Counted from the first letter of the stretch, positions 1 through 8,000 are shown. The stretch: 9,267 nucleotides of DNA from Bordetella parapertussis (GCA_945907335.1 CAMDSU010000062.1:1-9267); one strand, 5' to 3'. Translations and numbers: made by a program. Notes: generated by a model from the letters alone, not told the origin.

Positions 1-510
1 GGTGTGCACCGTTTGGTCCGCAAATCGCCTTTCGATTCAGCGGGCGGTCGTCACACCAGTTTTGCCAGTATTTTTGTCTACCCCGAAGTTGATGACTCGA
101 TTGAAATCGATATCAATCCCGCGGATGTGCGCACCGATACTTTTCGTGCCAGCGGTGCAGGCGGACAACACATCAACAAAACGGATTCAGCAGTGCGCTT
201 GACGCACATTCCCACTGGCATCGTGGTGCAGTGCCAAGACGGTCGCAGCCAGCACAGCAACCGAGATGTCGCTTGGAAGCGCTTGCGTTCCCGTTTGTAC
301 GATTTTGAAATGCGCAAACGCATGGAAGCGCAACAAAAACTGGAAGACACCAAAACCGATGTGGGCTGGGGCCATCAAATCCGCAGCTATGTGCTGGACC
401 AAAGCCGCATCAAAGACCTGCGCACCAATGTCGAAATCAGCAACACACAGAAAGTGCTGGACGGCGATCTGGACACTTTCATCGAAGCCTCGCTCAAACA
501 AGGTGTTTGA
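1..510 (+). CDS. prfB: Peptide chain release factor 2 (RF2), C-terminal part, 5' end outside window
   Basis: RF2 reads UGA and UAA stop codons in the ribosomal A site and triggers peptidyl-tRNA hydrolysis. The frame is open from base 1 and keeps 169 codons plus TGA; the start, the N-terminal domain and any programmed-frameshift site lie upstream of the window. Two diagnostic motifs are visible. The SPF stop-codon recognition tripeptide (codons at 25-33) separates RF2 from RF1, which carries a PxT-type motif. The catalytic GGQ loop in SGAGGQH is at 160-168. The SPF-GGQ spacing of 45 residues matches E. coli RF2. The tail ([16 protein letters not shown], then [18 protein letters not shown]) is typical of RF2. 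The residue before SGAGGQ is alanine, the common form, not the Thr246 of E. coli K-12. pepN begins 33 nt downstream on the same strand. Confidence 0.97.
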   Translation, partial: GVHRLVRKSPFDSAGGRHTSFASIFVYPEVDDSIEIDINPADVRTDTFRASGAGGQHINKTDSAVRLTHIPTGIVVQCQDGRSQHSNRDVAWKRLRSRLYDFEMRKRMEAQQKLEDTKTDVGWGHQIRSYVLDQSRIKDLRTNVEISNTQKVLDGDLDTFIEASLKQGV

Positions 511-543
511 GGGGCTAAGCAATCGTTATCGGAGAATTTCCCC

Positions 544-3195
544 ATGTTTCGTGAAGGCCAGGCCGTGATCACTCGGCGCGAAGACTACCAAGCCCCCGGC
601 TTCTGGATTGACAACGTTGATTTGGTGTTTGACTTGGACCCACTCAAAACCCGCGTCCTCAACACCATGCTGGTAAGGCGCAACCCGGAGGTTGCCGCAC
701 AAGCGTTGCGCCTTGACGGCGAAGACCTCAACCTGTCCCGCGTGCTGGTCAACGGTCAGGGTACTTCTTTCAAAATAGATGGCGAGCAATTGGTGCTTGA
801 AAACCTGCCAGAAGGCACTGAGCCTTTTAAGCTGGAAATTTTCACTACGTGCAACCCGTCCAAAAATACCCAACTCAGCGGCTTGTATGTCAGCCAAGAC
901 TCCTTCTTCACGCAGTGCGAAGCGCAAGGTTTCAGACGCATCAGTTATTTTCTTGACCGACCCGATGTGATGTCCGTGTTTAGCGTGACCTTGCGTGCTG
1001 ACAAGCTGTCTTATCCGGTGCTTTTATCTAATGGAAATCTGGTAGAAAAAGGCGATTTGGAAGACGGTCGGCATTTTGCAAAATGGGTAGACCCGCACCA
1101 TAAACCCAGCTACCTTTTTGCGCTGGTGGCCGGCAAACTGGTTTGTCGTGAACAACGCATCACCGCACGCAACGGCAAAGAACATGTGTTGCAAATATAT
1201 GTGCGCTCGGGTGACTTGGATAAGACCGACCATGCCATGCAATCCTTGATGGCCAGCATCGCTTGGGACGAAGCACGCTTTGCATTGAGTCTGGATTTAG
1301 AACGCTTCATGGTGGTGGCGACTTCGGACTTCAACATGGGTGCCATGGAAAACAAAGGCTTGAATATTTTCAACACCAAATATGTACTGGCCAGCCCTTC
1401 CACTGCCACCGACCAAGACTACGCCAACATAGAAAGCGTGGTGGGCCATGAATATTTTCACAACTGGACCGGCAACCGCATCACCTGTCGCGATTGGTTT
1501 CAGTTGTCGCTAAAAGAAGGCCTGACCGTTTTTCGCGACCAAGAGTTCAGCCAAGACCTGTGTGACTCGGCATCTGCCCGCGCGGTCAAACGCATTGAAG
1601 ACGTCCGTCTATTGCGCACGGTGCAATTTGCCGAAGACGCCGGACCGATGGCACACCCAGTGCGCCCCGACAGTTACATGGAGATCAACAATTTCTACAC
1701 TGTCACGATTTACGAAAAAGGCGCTGAAATTGTCCGCATGATGCAAACCTTGGTCGGGCGTGACGGTTTTGCCATGGGCATGAAGCTTTACTTTCAACGG
1801 CATGACGGCCAAGCCGTGACCTGCGATGAATTTGTTCAGGCCATTGCGGATGCCAACCCCACCACCGAGCTTTACAAACAACTCGACGTATTCAAGCGCT
1901 GGTATGCGCAATCGGGCACGCCCAAGGTCGATGTGCAAATGTCGCATGACCTCAACACCCAGCGCCTGACATTGCACTTCACACAAAGTTGCCCCGCTAC
2001 ACCCGGTCAGTTGCACAAACTTCCTTTTCTCATCCCTGTTCAATTTGGTTTACTCAATGAAAATGGGCAAGCAGTCTTGCCCGAACAATTGTTGGTGATG
2101 GGCGAAGTCGAGCACACCTTGGTGATTGAAAACATAGCGTCACCTGTGATTCCGTCTTTGCTGCGTGGATTCAGTGCGCCGGTGCAATTGCAGTTTGCAC
2201 ACAGCCAGACGCAATTGCTGGTCTTGCTCGCACATGACACAGATGCATTTAACCGCTGGGAAGCCTCACAACGCTTGTATTTGGCGGCGATCATGCAGGC
2301 AATGGCGCAAGACGCTATTCCTGCTGCTTTGCTGTCTCAAGAATTCATCAGCGGTTTGCGCCAAACTTTGCGCCATCCAGAGCTGGATGCCGCATTCAAA
2401 GAACTGGTGCTGACGCCGCCGAGCGAAAGTTATATCGCCGAACAAGCCACGGTGGTTGATCCGCAAAAAATCCACCAGTTACGCGAAGCCATGCGCCGAC
2501 AAATTGCGCTTGATATGCAAGATGACTGGTCATGGGCTTATGCACACCATCGTGTCAAAGGCGAATACTCGCCGGACGCGGCTTCCAGCGGACTGCGGGC
2601 ACTGCAAGGTTTGGCATTGAACTACTTGTGCCTTGCCGGTCAATGCCAGCACGATGACCGCTGGGCACACCAAGCCCTAGAAGCATTCACCCGTGCCCAC
2701 AATATGACCGAGCGCATGCTCGCATTGCAAGCCTTGGTGTCAGTCAACCACCCATCGGCCACTCAAGCCCTGGCTTTGTTTCACCATCAGTTCAAACGAG
2801 AAGAATTGGTATTAGACAAATGGTTTTCCGTTCAAGCCTCTGCCTGCGACCACGACGGTCATGTGCTGGGACGAGTTCGTCAATTGATGCAACACCCGGA
2901 CTTCCAAATTCGCAACCCCAACCGTGCCCGCAGTTTGGTGTCTAGTTTCTGTAGCAACCCGGCAGCATTTCACCGGGCAGACGCTTCTGGATATGTATTT
3001 TGGAGCGAACGTGTGCTGGAGTTAGACAGCTTCAATCCGCAGGTTGCTGCTCGATTGGCCCGCGCCCTGGACCGTTGGCGCAAATTGAGTGAACCCTACC
3101 GCAGCGCCGCGCATGAAGCCATCCGTCGCGTCTCTGCCAAAGAAGATTTGAGCGCCGATGTGCGCGAGGTAATTGACTCTGCCTTGGAGGATTGA
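544..3195 (+). CDS. pepN: Aminopeptidase N, M1 family zinc metallopeptidase
   Basis: A cytoplasmic aminopeptidase that removes N-terminal residues from peptides in the last steps of protein turnover. The product is 883 aa, near the 870 aa of E. coli PepN, and aligns by eye along its whole length. The exopeptidase motif GAMEN is at residues 266-270. The zinc site HEYFH is at 302-306 (H302, H306, catalytic E303), with the third ligand E325 in LKEGLTVF. The likely catalytic Tyr is Y390 in YEKGAE. The order is N-terminal beta domain, catalytic domain (about 190-450), beta linker, then a long helical C-terminal domain. Compared with E. coli there is a four-residue insertion around CDSASARAV, between the zinc site and Y390. 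The start at 544 is preceded by GGAG at 531-534 (9-nt spacing). The stop lies 3 nt before fbp, so the two are probably co-transcribed. Confidence 0.98.
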   Translation: MFREGQAVITRREDYQAPGFWIDNVDLVFDLDPLKTRVLNTMLVRRNPEVAAQALRLDGEDLNLSRVLVNGQGTSFKIDGEQLVLENLPEGTEPFKLEIFTTCNPSKNTQLSGLYVSQDSFFTQCEAQGFRRISYFLDRPDVMSVFSVTLRADKLSYPVLLSNGNLVEKGDLEDGRHFAKWVDPHHKPSYLFALVAGKLVCREQRITARNGKEHVLQIYVRSGDLDKTDHAMQSLMASIAWDEARFALSLDLERFMVVATSDFNMGAMENKGLNIFNTKYVLASPSTATDQDYANIESVVGHEYFHNWTGNRITCRDWFQLSLKEGLTVFRDQEFSQDLCDSASARAVKRIEDVRLLRTVQFAEDAGPMAHPVRPDSYMEINNFYTVTIYEKGAEIVRMMQTLVGRDGFAMGMKLYFQRHDGQAVTCDEFVQAIADANPTTELYKQLDVFKRWYAQSGTPKVDVQMSHDLNTQRLTLHFTQSCPATPGQLHKLPFLIPVQFGLLNENGQAVLPEQLLVMGEVEHTLVIENIASPVIPSLLRGFSAPVQLQFAHSQTQLLVLLAHDTDAFNRWEASQRLYLAAIMQAMAQDAIPAALLSQEFISGLRQTLRHPELDAAFKELVLTPPSESYIAEQATVVDPQKIHQLREAMRRQIALDMQDDWSWAYAHHRVKGEYSPDAASSGLRALQGLALNYLCLAGQCQHDDRWAHQALEAFTRAHNMTERMLALQALVSVNHPSATQALALFHHQFKREELVLDKWFSVQASACDHDGHVLGRVRQLMQHPDFQIRNPNRARSLVSSFCSNPAAFHRADASGYVFWSERVLELDSFNPQVAARLARALDRWRKLSEPYRSAAHEAIRRVSAKEDLSADVREVIDSALED
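3186..3190 (+). promoter_or_regulatory. Ribosome binding site of fbp inside the end of pepN
   Basis: GGAGG lies within the last codons of pepN, 8 nt before the fbp ATG at 3199. It fixes the fbp start and implies coupled translation of the two genes. Confidence 0.75.
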
Positions 3196-3198
3196 CAC

Positions 3199-4200
3199 AT
3201 GGCCACATCTCTGTCCCGATACTTGGTTGAACAACAACGCGCCAAACAAAATATTCCGCCTGAATTACGGTTGTTGCTTGAGGTGGTTGCGCGTGCTTGC
3301 AAAGGCATCAGCCATGCCGTCAACAAAGGCGCCTTAGGTGGCGTGCTGGGCTCGGCACACAGCGAAAACGTACAAGGCGAAGTGCAGAAAAAACTCGACA
3401 TCATTGCCAATGAAGTATTGATTGAAGCCAATGAATGGGGCGGTCACCTGGCCGCCATGGCATCTGAAGAAATGGACACCATTTATGTGGTTCCCAACCG
3501 TTACCCGCAAGGCGAATACCTGTTGTTGTTCGATCCACTGGATGGCTCCAGCAACATTGATGTGAATGTCAGCATCGGCACCATTTTTAGCGTCTTGAAA
3601 AAACCCGAATCCTCAGACGCCGTCAGCGAGGCAGATTTTTTGCAACCCGGTCATACACAAGTCGCGGCGGGTTATTGCGTTTACGGGCCACAAACCTCCT
3701 TGGTGTTGACGGTTGGAGATGGTGTGGCCATGTTCACACTTGACAGAGAAAAAGGCTCGTTCGTCTTGACCCAGGAAAATGTGCAAATCCCTGAAGACAC
3801 CCGCGAATTTGCTATCAACATGAGCAATATGCGCCACTGGGACAAGCCTGTCGCCGATTACATCGCTGAATGCTTGGCAGGGAGCAACGGGCCACGCGGA
3901 AAAGATTTCAATATGCGCTGGGTCGCCAGCATGGTGGCCGATGTGCACCGCATCCTCACCCGTGGCGGTGTGTTCATGTATCCGTGGGACAAGCGCGAAC
4001 CTGACAAACCCGGCAAACTGCGCCTGATGTATGAAGCCAACCCCATGGGCTGGCTGGTCGAGCAAGCAGGTGGCATGGCCACCGACGGCAAACAACGCAT
4101 TCTGGATATTCAACCGACGCTTTTGCACCAGCGTGTGAGTGTTTTTCTAGGCTCCAAAAATGAAGTGGCCAGAGTCACTGCTATGCACCTGGCTGCATAA
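3199..4200 (+). CDS. fbp: Fructose-1,6-bisphosphatase, class I
   Basis: Hydrolyses fructose 1,6-bisphosphate to fructose 6-phosphate plus phosphate in the cytoplasm, the committed gluconeogenic step (also used in the Calvin cycle where one exists). It is 333 aa, the usual length of bacterial class I enzymes. Metal-binding acidic residues sit in MASEEMD (E90/E91) and in the signature DPLDGSSN (D112, D115, residues 112-119). The sugar-phosphate/metal region near the C-terminus, [14 protein letters not shown], holds E279, and it is followed by the conserved EQAGG, TDGK, RILDI and LHQR blocks. The start is set by the GGAGG site inside pepN. Nothing marks it as a Calvin-cycle paralogue: no cbb genes are nearby and its partner is pepN, so the housekeeping role is favoured. 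No convincing terminator follows the TAA. Confidence 0.97.
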   Translation: MATSLSRYLVEQQRAKQNIPPELRLLLEVVARACKGISHAVNKGALGGVLGSAHSENVQGEVQKKLDIIANEVLIEANEWGGHLAAMASEEMDTIYVVPNRYPQGEYLLLFDPLDGSSNIDVNVSIGTIFSVLKKPESSDAVSEADFLQPGHTQVAAGYCVYGPQTSLVLTVGDGVAMFTLDREKGSFVLTQENVQIPEDTREFAINMSNMRHWDKPVADYIAECLAGSNGPRGKDFNMRWVASMVADVHRILTRGGVFMYPWDKREPDKPGKLRLMYEANPMGWLVEQAGGMATDGKQRILDIQPTLLHQRVSVFLGSKNEVARVTAMHLAA

Positions 4201-4218
4201 AAAACCGGCACCTATAAT
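4189..4218 (+). promoter_or_regulatory. Candidate sigma70 promoter for the 89-aa gene
   Basis: A perfect -10 hexamer TATAAT is at 4213-4218, just after the fbp stop. At an 18-nt spacing the -35 position reads CTGGCT (4189-4194), only 3 of 6 to consensus, and overlaps the end of fbp. Initiation would be near 4225, leaving a leader of about 98 nt before the ATG at 4323. The -10 is strong and the -35 weak. Confidence 0.45.
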
Positions 4219-4322
4219 TTCTCTAAAGGCGTCAGTGTCGCTCCTCAGTCGCTATCGCATTTCATCCTTCATGAGAAAGTAGGATGTTTGGTGCAAATCT
4301 CCGACATCAATAGAAAGCAGTC

Positions 4323-4592
4323 ATGGCCACGCAAAACAGTGAACTCATACACGCAATGGTTATTCGCGAGATGCAAGAAGGCGTGATCCGCGACGGCCTA
4401 TGGGCCCAAGCTTTGGTTGAGGCAACGTATGACAAAGAGAAGGCCAAAGCCATTTACATACGACTGCGCGCGGCCAATATGCAAGAGGACACCAAAAAAC
4501 TGCTGGTCAAGCAAATTCAGCAAGCATTGAAAAGCGATGAGGTCAAACGCAAAGACTTTATCTCTGCGTCCGGTCTGAAAAAGCCTCGTTGA
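4323..4592 (+). CDS. Small conserved-looking protein of unknown function (89 aa)
   Basis: I do not recognise a named family. The protein is soluble, charged and predicted mostly helical, with no signal peptide or membrane segment. The central block, residues 25-50 (starts GLWAQAL, ends YIRLRA), resembles a short helical element seen in uncharacterised proteobacterial proteins, with a GLW start, an acidic turn and a Y-x-R-L-R end. The C-terminal part (51-89) is rich in Lys and Gln and ends KKPR, which could allow nucleic-acid contact, but no DNA-binding fold is evident. Only a weak Shine-Dalgarno (GAAAG, 4313-4317) precedes the ATG. The 122-nt gap from fbp and its own TATAAT suggest separate transcription. 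It converges on gloA with stop codons touching. Confidence 0.75.
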   Translation: MATQNSELIHAMVIREMQEGVIRDGLWAQALVEATYDKEKAKAIYIRLRAANMQEDTKKLLVKQIQQALKSDEVKRKDFISASGLKKPR

Positions 4593-5129
4593 TCAAGTGC
4601 CCAGTTGCTTCAAGCGGCCGGGTTCAACAATTTCAATCCAATAGCCGTCCGGGTCTTTGATAAAGGCGACGTCTTTCATCTTGCCTTGCTCGGGGCGTTT
4701 GACATAGATCACTTTGTTGTCGTCAAACCATTGGATGGCAGCGTCTAAGTCTGGCACTGAAAAACAGATATGGCCAAAGCCTTGGGGTTGCGCATTGCCA
4801 TCGTGGTATTTGAATTGCGCATCATTTTCAGTGCCCCAGTTATGGGTCAACTCCAAGATACCCGACTGCGAAAAAGTCCATGCGGTGCGCTCACCTTGGT
4901 CCTGCGGGGCCAGGCGGGTAGACTCAGCCACGGCCAAAAAATACAGGCTGAATTTCATCTCAGGAAAATCCAACTTGCGCAACAAGCGCATGCCCATGAT
5001 GCGTGTATAAAAGTCCAAGGCCACGGCCGGATCTTTGACGCGCAGCATGGAATGGTTGAGTACAAAACCACGTGATGCAGGCGCGGGTTGTTCGCAGACA
5101 CCTGTCTGCCATTCGGAATCAAAAGTCAT
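4593..5129 (-). CDS. gloA: Lactoylglutathione lyase (glyoxalase I), long eukaryote-like form
   Basis: Isomerises the hemithioacetal of methylglyoxal and glutathione to S-lactoylglutathione, detoxifying a glycolytic by-product in the cytoplasm. From the ATG at 5129 the protein is 178 aa with two VOC-fold halves. It resembles the long human/yeast type more than the short E. coli enzyme: MLRVKDP, LDFYTR, MKFSLYFLA, LELTHNWGTEND, GFGHI and FIKDPDGYWIEI. Predicted metal ligands are H26, E93, H120 and E166; human GLO1 has Gln at the first position, whereas yeast and most bacteria have His. A longer frame opens at a GTG (5204, 203 aa), but those 25 residues look non-conserved and overlap the upstream gene. 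The ATG at 5129 lies 10 nt after that gene's stop. Neither start has a good Shine-Dalgarno, so translational coupling is plausible. Confidence 0.93.
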   Translation of the reverse strand: MTFDSEWQTGVCEQPAPASRGFVLNHSMLRVKDPAVALDFYTRIMGMRLLRKLDFPEMKFSLYFLAVAESTRLAPQDQGERTAWTFSQSGILELTHNWGTENDAQFKYHDGNAQPQGFGHICFSVPDLDAAIQWFDDNKVIYVKRPEQGKMKDVAFIKDPDGYWIEIVEPGRLKQLGT

Positions 5130-5139
5130 AGGAAAAAAA

Positions 5140-5541
5140 TCAGGTTTTGACAGCAGCCAGTACGTTGGAATGGCCGCGAGACGACGCAACTTTGTCGTTC
5201 GCACGCGTCACCACAGAGGGTTGAAACACAGCAGTGCTGTCCTGTCCGTCGGCCGGTTGGTACTGTCTTTCAAGGTTGATCAAGCAACGGCGCAAATAGC
5301 GCAAACTGGTGATTCTCAAAAACGAGGCGAAGTTGGGAACTTCGCCCCGATGCTGAAGAATTTCATCATGCAATGTGCAGATAAGGGCATTGGTGGTGCA
5401 ACCCTCGTCCTCGGCCATTTCAGCCAACACATCCCACACCATATTTTCCAACCGGATGCTGGTGAGCATGCCGCGAATGCGAACCGAGCGAGTACGTTGT
5501 TCGTACTGAATGGGGTCAGCTTTCACAAAATACTCACACAT
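5140..5541 (-). CDS. Ribbon-helix-helix domain protein (RHH_4-like), putative regulator
   Basis: A 133-aa protein whose first 85 residues match the pattern of the bacterial RHH_4 family: RSVRIRGMLTSIRLE supplies the DNA-contacting strand (about 27-32), helix A follows with W36 (33-46), a turn at G47, then helix B with TTNALICTLHDEI (49-61), and the family-typical NFASFLR (70-76) with RYL. Such proteins are presumed DNA-binding dimers; no target is known here. Residues about 90-133 are polar, poorly conserved-looking and probably disordered. The ATG at 5541 is preceded by AAGGAG (plus-strand 5548-5553, 6 nt away), a strong site. It lies 32 nt after the GMC dehydrogenase gene and 10 nt before gloA on the same strand, so it is probably in that operon. 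A role as operon regulator is inference only. Confidence 0.85.
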   Translation of the reverse strand: MCEYFVKADPIQYEQRTRSVRIRGMLTSIRLENMVWDVLAEMAEDEGCTTNALICTLHDEILQHRGEVPNFASFLRITSLRYLRRCLINLERQYQPADGQDSTAVFQPSVVTRANDKVASSRGHSNVLAAVKT

Positions 5542-5573
5542 ACAGCTCTCCTTAGGCTGGAAAAATCAGTGTA

Positions 5574-7142
5574 TCAAATGGCCCGTTCGGTCATCTGTTT
5601 GGCGATGTAGTCCGCCTGACGAATTGCCAATGTCACGATCGTCAATGTGGGGTTTTCAGCGCCACCGGTGGTGAACTGGCTACCGTCACTGATGAACAGA
5701 TTGGGGATGTCGTGCGTCTGGCCCCATTTGTTGGCCACGCCGTCACGCGCGTTGGCACTCAAGCGGCAAGTCCCCAAGTTGTGAGTGGATGGGTATGGCG
5801 GCGTGCGGTAGGTTTTGATGGCACCTGCCGCTTGGTACACACGCTCGCCCTGAGTGAATGCATGGTTACGCATCACAATATCATTTTCATGGTCATCAAA
5901 GTGAACATTTGCCACGGGGCTTCCCCATTTGTCTTTCACATTGGTGTTCAATGTGATGCGGTTGGTTTCGCGGGGCATATCTTCACCCACGAGCCACATA
6001 CCTGCCAGGTTGGTGTAGTTGTCCATCCACCAAGCGTAGTCAGCGCCCCAAGCTCCTGGGTCTAGGAAGGCAGGCATGAAGGCCAAGCCCAACGACAAGG
6101 TTTCCATTTCATAGCCACCCGCAAATCCGCGTTTGGGGTTGTGATTAGATTCGTCGCTGATGATGCCTGCCATGGTGGTGCCACGGTACATGTGAACAGG
6201 GTCTTTAAAAGCTGCATAAACAGAACCTGTCATGTGGCGCATGTAGTTGCGGCCCACTTGTCCAGAGGAATTGGCCAGGCCATCTCTGAACATGTTAGAT
6301 GCTGAGAGCAACAACAAACGAGGAGTCTCGATCGAGTTACCCGCCACACACACCACGCGAGCCGATTGGCGCTGCTCTTTGCCATCTTTGTCGAAATACA
6401 CGACACCACTGACCAAGCCTTTTGAATTGTGCTCAATGCGGGTCACATGGGCTTCAGGGCGTAAGTCCAAATTGCCTGTGGCTTCTGCCTTGGGGATCTC
6501 AGTGTAGAGCGTTGACCATTTGGCACCGCTCTTACAACCTTGGAAACAAAACCCGAGTTGCATACAACGACCACGGCCATCACGCGGCTGGCTATTGATC
6601 GCCATATTGCCTGTGTGTACTTGCTTGTAGCCCATTTTTTTTGCCCCGGCATGCATCACTTTGAAGTTGTTATTGCCTGGCAAACCGGGTATACCGTTAG
6701 TACGAGTCACGCCCATTTTGTTTTCTGCTTTGGCGTAATAAGGCGCCAGTTCTGACAACGTGATGGGCCAATCGAGCAAGTTGGCGCCCTTGATATCGCC
6801 ATACACAGTTTTGGCTCGGAACTCGTGCTCTTGAAAACGCAAAGATGCGCCAGCCCAGTGGGTGGTTGATCCGCCCACGGTCTTGCAAATCCAAGCAGGT
6901 AAGCCAGAGAAATCCTTGGCAACACGCCAAGTGCCTGATGTGGTGCGTGGGTCCAACCATGCCAATTGACCGAATGATTTCCATTCGTCGTTCACGAATG
7001 ATTGCGGTGACTGGCGCGCACCTGCTTCAAGCACCACCACTTTGATGCCCTTTTGGCACAATTCGTTGGCCAATGTGCCACCACCTGCGCCAGAACCAAT
7101 GATGACGACCACGGAGTCGTCGTTGTATGAAATAGAAGCCAT
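5574..7142 (-). CDS. GMC-family FAD dehydrogenase, catalytic subunit (gluconate 2-DH / FAD-GDH / fructose DH type)
   Basis: A 522-aa flavoprotein expected to oxidise a sugar, polyol or sugar acid in the periplasm and pass electrons to the respiratory chain; the substrate cannot be read from sequence. The FAD-binding Rossmann motif GSGAGGG is at 16-22, with ribose-binding E39 in VVLEAG. The second FAD contact GGSTTHW is at 90-96. The C-terminal GMC half carries HNLGT (H454) and ENPT (N497), the likely catalytic His-Asn pair. Cysteines C193, C199 and C203 form a C-x5-C-x3-C motif like the 3Fe-4S site of Burkholderia cepacia FAD-glucose dehydrogenase and Gluconobacter fructose dehydrogenase. There is no signal peptide, so it is probably exported folded with the Tat-bearing subunit encoded 36 nt upstream. 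AGGAG (plus-strand 7152-7156) supports the ATG. No cytochrome c subunit gene follows. Confidence 0.93.
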   Translation of the reverse strand: MASISYNDDSVVVIIGSGAGGGTLANELCQKGIKVVVLEAGARQSPQSFVNDEWKSFGQLAWLDPRTTSGTWRVAKDFSGLPAWICKTVGGSTTHWAGASLRFQEHEFRAKTVYGDIKGANLLDWPITLSELAPYYAKAENKMGVTRTNGIPGLPGNNNFKVMHAGAKKMGYKQVHTGNMAINSQPRDGRGRCMQLGFCFQGCKSGAKWSTLYTEIPKAEATGNLDLRPEAHVTRIEHNSKGLVSGVVYFDKDGKEQRQSARVVCVAGNSIETPRLLLLSASNMFRDGLANSSGQVGRNYMRHMTGSVYAAFKDPVHMYRGTTMAGIISDESNHNPKRGFAGGYEMETLSLGLAFMPAFLDPGAWGADYAWWMDNYTNLAGMWLVGEDMPRETNRITLNTNVKDKWGSPVANVHFDDHENDIVMRNHAFTQGERVYQAAGAIKTYRTPPYPSTHNLGTCRLSANARDGVANKWGQTHDIPNLFISDGSQFTTGGAENPTLTIVTLAIRQADYIAKQMTERAI

Positions 7143-7178
7143 GTTGTGTTTCTCCTGAAATTTTTTAACTAGGTGGAA

Positions 7179-7805
7179 TTAACCCAAATAAGGGGGTGGG
7201 CTGGCTTCTTTGGGCGGAGCAGGCAACCATTTCAAATCTTGGAAACCACGCGTGATGTAGCCACCTTTTTCCCAAGCTGACCCGGGGAAACCGAACGCGG
7301 CAAATGCCATGTCATTGTTGTAGAGCGAGGTCACGCATTGGCCGCGCACTGTGCCAAAAAATGTGGATCCTTCCAAGCCTTTGACTATCACCAGACGTTT
7401 ATCGGCTTTGGCCTTGGCGAAATTGCCGCCAGCCATGCTGTTGAGGTTGGCAATGCCTTCACGCAGCATCTTGGCAGTGTCAGCACTGCCGGCAGCGGCA
7501 CCGTCCAAATCCTTGGCAAGAATGGCGTAGACAGCATCAGGCAATTTTTTGTGCGGGTAAATCACACGGCCCATGGCCATCAAGGTCTCGCCTTCGGCTT
7601 TGCTCAAGGTTTTCAATTCAACCGCCCAGACAGTAGAAGGAGCAAGTCCGGCCAACACCGAACCGGCGGCCAAAGTGCCCATCAAAATGCCTGAGCCTTT
7701 GAGGAACTCACGGCGAGCCAAAGGAAGGTTTTGTTTTGGCACGATGCCGCTTTCTTCGCAATCACTGAACTCTGAAGCAAGATTTGCTATGGGTATGGTT
7801 CGCAT
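7179..7805 (-). CDS. Gluconate 2-dehydrogenase subunit 3 family protein, Tat-exported small subunit
   Basis: A 208-aa small (gamma) subunit of membrane/periplasmic FAD dehydrogenases; in the family it chaperones and carries the flavoprotein through the Tat system. An unusually long N-region (about 30 aa) precedes the twin-arginine motif ARREFLK (R31-R32). A hydrophobic stretch (39-55) and a VWA site give likely cleavage after A61. The mature part shows the family pattern: an AMGRVIYPH block near its start, FFGTVRG around the middle, GFPGSAWEKGGYITRGF, and DLKWLP near the end. The ATG at 7805 is set by AGGAG (plus-strand 7814-7818, 8 nt away). It is the first gene of the minus-strand operon and is transcribed divergently from the regulator at 8038. 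I saw no convincing -10/-35 pair for this direction. Confidence 0.92.
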   Translation of the reverse strand: MRTIPIANLASEFSDCEESGIVPKQNLPLARREFLKGSGILMGTLAAGSVLAGLAPSTVWAVELKTLSKAEGETLMAMGRVIYPHKKLPDAVYAILAKDLDGAAAGSADTAKMLREGIANLNSMAGGNFAKAKADKRLVIVKGLEGSTFFGTVRGQCVTSLYNNDMAFAAFGFPGSAWEKGGYITRGFQDLKWLPAPPKEASPPPYLG

Positions 7806-7971
7806 GTGGATGTCTCCTGTTGACTTATGAATGACCGAGATCAGTATTTCATCGGCGTCTAGCCTCTGGGTGGTATCACGCTAAACACAAGGAAAACCCT
7901 GAGCAACACAGGTCGTGGTGAATTATTTGCTGGGTATTTACCCTTGATCGAGTGGATAAGTCCTGGAAATA

Positions 7972-8000
7972 TTGACACAATGACACATGGTATTTATCAG
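7972..8000 (+). promoter_or_regulatory. Candidate sigma70 promoter of the PpaA/AerR-like gene
   Basis: A perfect -35 TTGACA (7972-7977) is followed at 17 nt by TATCAG (7995-8000), 4 of 6 to the -10 consensus. Transcription would start near 8007, giving a leader of about 30 nt that holds the GGAG site (8028-8031). The -35 overlaps a TGACACA tandem repeat, a possible operator. Confidence 0.5.
7973..7987 (+). repeat. Tandem TGACACA repeat overlapping the -35 element
   Basis: TGACACA occurs at 7973-7979 and again at 7981-7987, an 8-nt period. An inverted TGTCA follows at 8013-8017, so three copies of the TGACA core surround the start region of this promoter. It could bind a regulator; chance is not excluded. 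Confidence 0.45.

Noticed and set aside
1609..2043. 144-codon minus-strand open frame inside pepN
   Set aside because: Antisense to the conserved M1 peptidase catalytic domain; no family resemblance.
3613..4128. 171-codon minus-strand open frame inside fbp
   Set aside because: A shadow of the well-conserved fbp frame with no recognisable domain.
4263..4286. Inverted repeat CATCCT/AGGATG as a terminator for fbp
   Set aside because: Only 6 bp with a 12-nt loop and no T-run; it also lies downstream of a candidate promoter for the next gene.
5130..5204. N-terminal 25-residue extension of gloA from a GTG start
   Set aside because: It overlaps the upstream RHH gene by 65 nt, has no ribosome binding site and encodes non-conserved residues; the ATG at 5129 gives the usual length.
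5035..5610. 191-codon open frame on the plus strand
   Set aside because: It lies antisense to the RHH gene and the gloA and dehydrogenase ends, which show clear family motifs and strong ribosome binding sites; the plus-strand product has no recognisable features.
7944..7958. FNR/Anr-like half-site TTGAT in the divergent region
   Set aside because: The second half (ATCAA at 4-nt spacing) is absent.
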